In this document: positions 32,814 to 36,570 of the stretch, piece after piece
Numbering within the stretch: the stretch's first letter is position 1
How the letters are laid out: each line of letters starts with the position of its first letter
From: Nitrososphaerota archaeon
GTDB lineage: Archaea > Thermoproteota > Nitrososphaeria > Conexivisphaerales > UBA164
Length of the DNA: 36,570 bases
Direction: 5' to 3'
NCBI GenBank assembly: GCA_029786595.1
Contig: JAFLXO010000007.1
Coordinates: forward strand, 1 to 36,570
Position numbers and translations under genes: made by a program
Notes under the pieces: generated by a model
The model's database searches: none
Seen by the model: only the letters and a program-made list of their open reading frames with translations
Told to the model about the DNA's origin: nothing

Positions 32814-33725
32814 ATGGGTAAATCTATTTTAAAAATGCTTTTAACTTACATCTTCCGGACTAGATCGTTGTTAAGCTACATTTATCAGGGGCTGGCCTTT
32901 GGAACGTTTGCGCTGGTATTTTACACGGTCGCGGACTTACTTGTTAAATATCCTGCCGCCAAGATTGGAAACAGGGCGGTCTCGATCATAACCCTTGGAG
33001 TCTCAAATGTACCCATAGTTATTGCCCTGGTGCTGACAGCTAACGGCGCTCATTTTAGCTATATGATGGTGGCGCTATCAGCTATAAGCGGCATATGCCT
33101 TGGGGGCGGTACGCTGATGGTACTAAAGAGCCTTGAAAGTCAGCAGGTCACTAATACAATGGCCTTAATCGAACTTGGGCTCGTACTTACGGTCGTATAT
33201 GGCATATTTATCCTGCACGAATCGGAGCGCATTCTCGGCTACGTGGGGGTGGCGGGCATATTTATAGGATCTTTGTTGGTATCAACGAAGGGCTTGAGCA
33301 TAAATACTAAACTCATACCGGCCATGGTGGGAAACATCATATGGGGAGGCCAGTTCATAGCAATATATTACGCCATCTATTATACTGATAATATTTTATT
33401 CCCAGCGTTGATCTCTTCAGTGACCGCGGTGGTCACAGTAGAGCTATATGTCCTGCTCTCGGGTGGTCATCATTTTCCCTTCAGGCCCGGCATGAGGAGG
33501 CCACTTTTTGTTGGCATTATTTCCGGTGCGTTCCTGGGGCTGGGCCTCATCGCTGTGATGTTCATAATGGAATTCCACGTCCTCCCTACGGGCATGTCCC
33601 TGATGGCTGTCGAGCCCGTATTCATAACCGTATTAGGCGTAGTCTTCTACAAGGATTCCATAACCAAGGTGCAGGCCCTGGGCATACTTCTTGCCACATT
33701 AGGAGCCATACTGCTTGCCGGATAA
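32814..33725 (+). CDS. EamA/DMT-superfamily transporter
   Basis: The 303-residue protein has about ten membrane helices arranged as two five-helix halves, the EamA pattern. Near the end of each half is a conserved stretch in which a helix rich in small residues precedes a short polar turn: LGLVLTVVYGIFILHESERI in the first and FITVLGVVFYKDSITKVQA in the second. The family includes exporters of amino acids, sugars and nucleotides; the substrate is not predictable here. The first ~20 residues before helix 1 are basic. It stands alone between scpB and the convergent pilin-like gene. Confidence 0.8.
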   Translation: MGKSILKMLLTYIFRTRSLLSYIYQGLAFGTFALVFYTVADLLVKYPAAKIGNRAVSIITLGVSNVPIVIALVLTANGAHFSYMMVALSAISGICLGGGTLMVLKSLESQQVTNTMALIELGLVLTVVYGIFILHESERILGYVGVAGIFIGSLLVSTKGLSINTKLIPAMVGNIIWGGQFIAIYYAIYYTDNILFPALISSVTAVVTVELYVLLSGGHHFPFRPGMRRPLFVGIISGAFLGLGLIAVMFIMEFHVLPTGMSLMAVEPVFITVLGVVFYKDSITKVQALGILLATLGAILLAG

Positions 33726-33919
33726 ACGGTAGGCGATAGCGGCCAAGATGAACTGTCACCAGTTAACGCTGAAGCAAATTCTAACCTTCAATTTGGGCGC
33801 TCAGGAACGATTAATTTATTGATGGCTGAAACGTGCATTAAAAGTGTTTGGCTAAGGAAATAGTCGTAGCCTCCCCTTGCTTGCCGTGCATAATCGGCTC
33901 TGCTAAATCCGCATATTTC

Positions 33920-36163
33920 TTAATTAAAAAATGTGAACGTATTACCAAGGCTAGTTACCAGTTTGACTTCGTAGACGCCATTTTCAAAGAAGGGGGAAAG
34001 ATCATATATGCTTCCGCTGGGTATGATTATGGAGACGTTTTCGTGGGTTGCGGATGCGTTTGAAATAAGCCATGCGCTAATTACGGTTATCGTCTGAGGG
34101 CCCTCGTTCTCTATCAGGACGGCTGATTCATTAGCCAGAAGTGTGGCCTGATCCACCTCGGTTATAGCCGTGGGTTGAATCGAAATGATCGTCGAATTGC
34201 CTATGACAGGTACAGGAATGAGCAATTGAGTTTCCTGTCCGGCCGAGACTTTCACACTTTCTAGCAGGTCCATATGGTTGGTTGATATGTTATGCATGGA
34301 AATGCTTATGGTATCGGCGGATACGGATCCAAGGGTAATGAGGGCTGTTAAAGACGTAGAACTTGATGGAATAGCAAAAGACATGTTAGTAAAAGAACTA
34401 CCAGGTAACATAAATGATTGTCCATCTCTTAAAAAGAGATCCTGTATCTGCATGGGAATAGATTCAGGAAGGCCGAAACTGAGAGAAGGCATTATTCCAT
34501 TGGGAGGGTAAGCACGAATTACAAAACCATTCCAGTATGTTATGTAGCTGCTTCCCAAGGCATCTCCAACCAGCCCCAGATATTTACCATTTGCAGATAC
34601 AGTTAAACTATTGGCAGTGCTGCCAAATGTAGCCAGATTGTTAGATGCTGCTCCTATATAGGCGGTAGCGCTGGAGCCTGATACTACTATATCGTATTTA
34701 TACCATGTATCCGGCCTCTCATCTAATCCAGACGATGGCGCTGTCCAACTCGTCCAGGAATTAGTTGTGGCCAGTCCGGAGTAATAGGCTCCCCCTCTGC
34801 TATCGAGCCTTGCCATTTGCCCTGCCCCATTGGCGTTCGTAAGAAAGTAAACATTGCCGAGGCCTGTGGTATAAACGTCGAAACTTATTATCTCATTTTT
34901 AGCTAATAACGGCACATATGTGTACATATAATCCCCGCTTGCGGAATTTGCATAAAACGCGTTACCTGTGGAGTAATGGCTGCCGGATGGCGCGGTGGCC
35001 GTAATCCCCGCTATTCCCGAGATATTCCAGTCGGTAACAGAAGTCGGATTCACTGCATAATAATCGAACACGTTCTTGCCATTATCGTATTGGCCATAAA
35101 CAGATGAAAGCTCGGGGGCCTCGCCCAGATATATACCATTGAAGTTTACAGAAGAGTTTTCCACTGCCATCCACAGTGTTATTTGTGAATTGCCAGGTAT
35201 CCCCCCTGGAATCTTAACCCAATAAGTAGCTACACCACCGTTTATGCCCTCAAGCCATGCATAGAGTTCTGAATTAAATGATAATGATGAAGAAGCGAAG
35301 AACCTTACGTTTGACCCGTTTGTATTTATTGCGTTGAAACCATCAGATAGCAGGATCTTATTTTCATTATTTATATTAACGGTGATCATCTCTTGGAAAG
35401 GAGAAGGGGTAGGTGATGCCTGCCCATTATCTATTGTAATCGGTATAGCCTCAAATTCGGAGTAGTTGGCAGCGGATGGGTTTATGGGGGCGATTTTAAA
35501 TTCAGCAGCGGTCGTAGAGGCCGTAATATATGCATCCGTCAAATTTAAGTAACTTAGGCTGAGGTTCAGGGGGTTTGATTCTAGGGAGGAAAGGTAAGTG
35601 CCGTTTAGCAATATGGAAGTGTCATAAGCCGATACATATGTGCTAGGTAGATCGATCAGGAAGTTGAAGTTTTCATTTGGTTGGAGGCTAAAGGAAAATA
35701 TCGCTTCCCATTTGTCATTTATATGGTTAAAGGAGTAAACGTTGATAAACGATTCGTTAGGATCATTGATGTATTTTCCGCCTATCGCTAGCTTATAGGT
35801 TTGATATCCCGAACCTGTGTTGAAATTGAAAATACACTCATATGTAGACAAGGAGAGGCCATTATGGCCATCGAATTTGTACAGATATGGAGGTGTATTG
35901 GTATAATTGGAAAACTGCCCATTATCGTTGGCTACCTCAATGTAAGAGACGTTATATTGCTGTGTTACTAGCGTATTCGAATTTGGAAGTTGGATCAAGT
36001 TTTCTTCGGATTTAGCTACTTGATTATTGAATATCTGATTCTGAGTATTAAAGAAGCTGAAGTTAGCGTCAATTATTTCATACATAGAAACTATCGCTAT
36101 AACTATGATCAGGATTACAAATATTGCAGCTATTATCCCGGCCTGCCCGCGCCTATTTTTCAA
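33920..36163 (-). CDS. Large type IV pilin-like surface protein with DUF2341- and lectin-like regions
   Basis: The 747-residue protein begins KNRRGQAGIIAAIFVILII, a basic-Gly-Gln start followed by a hydrophobic helix (9-27). This is the class III signal of archaeal pilins, with probable cleavage after Gly6. The rest is external: a region of unknown fold (30-235), a DUF2341-like part at about 240-350 (PITIDNGQASP, WLEGINGGVATYWVKIPGGI), a LamG/concanavalin-like part at about 360-555 (DTWYKYDIVVSGSSATAYIG), and an Ser/Thr/Asn-rich beta region at 565-747. Many sequons are present. The start is TTG with a ggtgat ribosome site just upstream. Normal pilins are 100-200 residues, so this is probably an adhesin or minor pilin tip. 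Its base use is more AT-rich than its neighbours. Confidence 0.8.
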   Translation of the reverse strand: MKNRRGQAGIIAAIFVILIIVIAIVSMYEIIDANFSFFNTQNQIFNNQVAKSEENLIQLPNSNTLVTQQYNVSYIEVANDNGQFSNYTNTPPYLYKFDGHNGLSLSTYECIFNFNTGSGYQTYKLAIGGKYINDPNESFINVYSFNHINDKWEAIFSFSLQPNENFNFLIDLPSTYVSAYDTSILLNGTYLSSLESNPLNLSLSYLNLTDAYITASTTAAEFKIAPINPSAANYSEFEAIPITIDNGQASPTPSPFQEMITVNINNENKILLSDGFNAINTNGSNVRFFASSSLSFNSELYAWLEGINGGVATYWVKIPGGIPGNSQITLWMAVENSSVNFNGIYLGEAPELSSVYGQYDNGKNVFDYYAVNPTSVTDWNISGIAGITATAPSGSHYSTGNAFYANSASGDYMYTYVPLLAKNEIISFDVYTTGLGNVYFLTNANGAGQMARLDSRGGAYYSGLATTNSWTSWTAPSSGLDERPDTWYKYDIVVSGSSATAYIGAASNNLATFGSTANSLTVSANGKYLGLVGDALGSSYITYWNGFVIRAYPPNGIMPSLSFGLPESIPMQIQDLFLRDGQSFMLPGSSFTNMSFAIPSSSTSLTALITLGSVSADTISISMHNISTNHMDLLESVKVSAGQETQLLIPVPVIGNSTIISIQPTAITEVDQATLLANESAVLIENEGPQTITVISAWLISNASATHENVSIIIPSGSIYDLSPFFENGVYEVKLVTSLGNTFTFFN

Positions 36164-36434
36164 TCATATCACCATTATGTAGATATTTCTTCCAGATTAT
36201 ATCTGGTCCCTTCCAAGTGTAAACATATAATTTGTCATTATTTCCCAGTTCGTTTATAGAAAAGGATGCGGGTAATCTATTTTTATTATGCAACCAATGC
36301 CACTTGAACATCCTGTTAATCGCTATTCCTTTTTATATAAGTATTACGTTGAACCTCCTTTGTTGCACAATTTGACATAGTTGTATAATATTTTTGATTT
36401 CATAATAATTTAGGCACGTTAAACAAAATCAATT
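36164..36434. other. AT-rich gap between pilin-like gene and transposase
   Basis: The 271 bases hold the promoter and ribosome site of the minus-strand pilin-like gene at the left. At the right is probably the left end of an insertion sequence. I cannot identify a terminal inverted repeat, since the other end lies outside the window. No gene is visible. Confidence 0.4.
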
Positions 36435-36570
36435 ATGACAAACTGGCCAGAATACAACGAGAAGCTGGTTAATGAAGCAGTTGACGTATTTGTCAGCACC
36501 GACCTATTGGTTGACCAGGAGAAGCAGCTTAAGCGCATGAACAGGGATAAGAGGGGCAGACCGTACAGTT
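36435..36570 (+). CDS. N-terminus of an IS5-type transposase, cut by the window end
   Basis: From ATG 36435 the frame stays open to the end, giving 45 residues. It reads MTNWPEYNEKLVNEAVDVF and then, after a spacer, MNRDKRGRPYS. The start [ND]WxEYN..LV and the KRGRPY step before the helical region are typical of archaeal IS5-family transposases. The catalytic DDE domain lies beyond the window, so it is not known whether the element is intact. Confidence 0.7.
   Translation, partial: MTNWPEYNEKLVNEAVDVFVSTDLLVDQEKQLKRMNRDKRGRPYS

Noticed and set aside
33848-34063. 71-residue Cys-containing frame after the EamA gene
   Set aside because: Most of it is antisense to the end of the pilin-like gene. 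The cysteines are not in a known cluster motif.
1-36570. CRISPR arrays, rRNA genes and prophage modules
   Set aside because: I saw no regularly spaced repeats, no rRNA-like conserved stretches and no phage structural or integrase genes.

Overview
The window looks like a chromosome segment of an acidophilic archaeon of the Thermoplasmata (Thermoplasmatales-like). This is inferred from gene content: archaeal GatD/GatE amidotransferase, archaeal Spt5 and SecE, archaeal-type Elp3, Pth2 and TruD, a NADH:quinone oxidoreductase-like operon without the NuoE/F/G module, thermopsin-type beta repeats in a secreted domain, and a type IV pilin-like surface protein. Many genes carry a TATA-like box about 22-32 bases before the start codon, as expected for leaderless archaeal transcripts. 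TTG starts are frequent. Base composition is moderate, with clear AT-rich dips at promoters.

Layout. 1-2915: the end of an unrecognised gene, a 7-TM protein, endonuclease IV and a 2-TM protein with a low-complexity tail. 3050-6379: a small TIGR00304-like membrane protein facing the gatD-gatE pair, which makes Gln-tRNA by transamidation. 6562-9489: an HTH-CBS regulator, a UbiA-like membrane protein, and Elp3. 9927-11355: moaC and moaB (molybdenum cofactor) and a small unknown. 11515-21452: a tight 11-gene operon nuoA-B-C-D-H-I-J-K-M-L-N for an ion-pumping membrane complex. 21531-25184: a cystathionine gamma-synthase/lyase-type enzyme, then on the minus strand tpiA, a SecE fused to a secreted beta-repeat domain, and spt5. 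25361-28631: two tandem paralogous 4-TM proteins, a membrane-anchored exported protein resembling acid glutamic (G1) peptidases, and an MFS transporter. 28624-32625: pth2, truD, a calcineurin-like phosphoesterase, a nucleotidyltransferase-fold protein and scpB. 32814-36570: an EamA transporter, a 747-residue pilin-like surface protein with DUF2341- and lectin-like regions, and the first codons of an IS5-type transposase running off the end.

The most unusual object is the 320-residue protein at 23350-24312. Its last ~60 residues read as SecE (Sec61 gamma), in the usual place just before spt5. They are preceded in the same frame by a signal anchor, two thermopsin-type beta repeats and a further membrane helix. 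The predicted topology puts the repeats outside the cell and keeps the SecE part correctly oriented, so this may be a translocon subunit with a permanent extracellular domain. Second is the G1-peptidase-like protein at 26445-27425, which sits with a duplicated pair of membrane proteins.

All calls come from reading the sequence and recalling family motifs. No database search was run.
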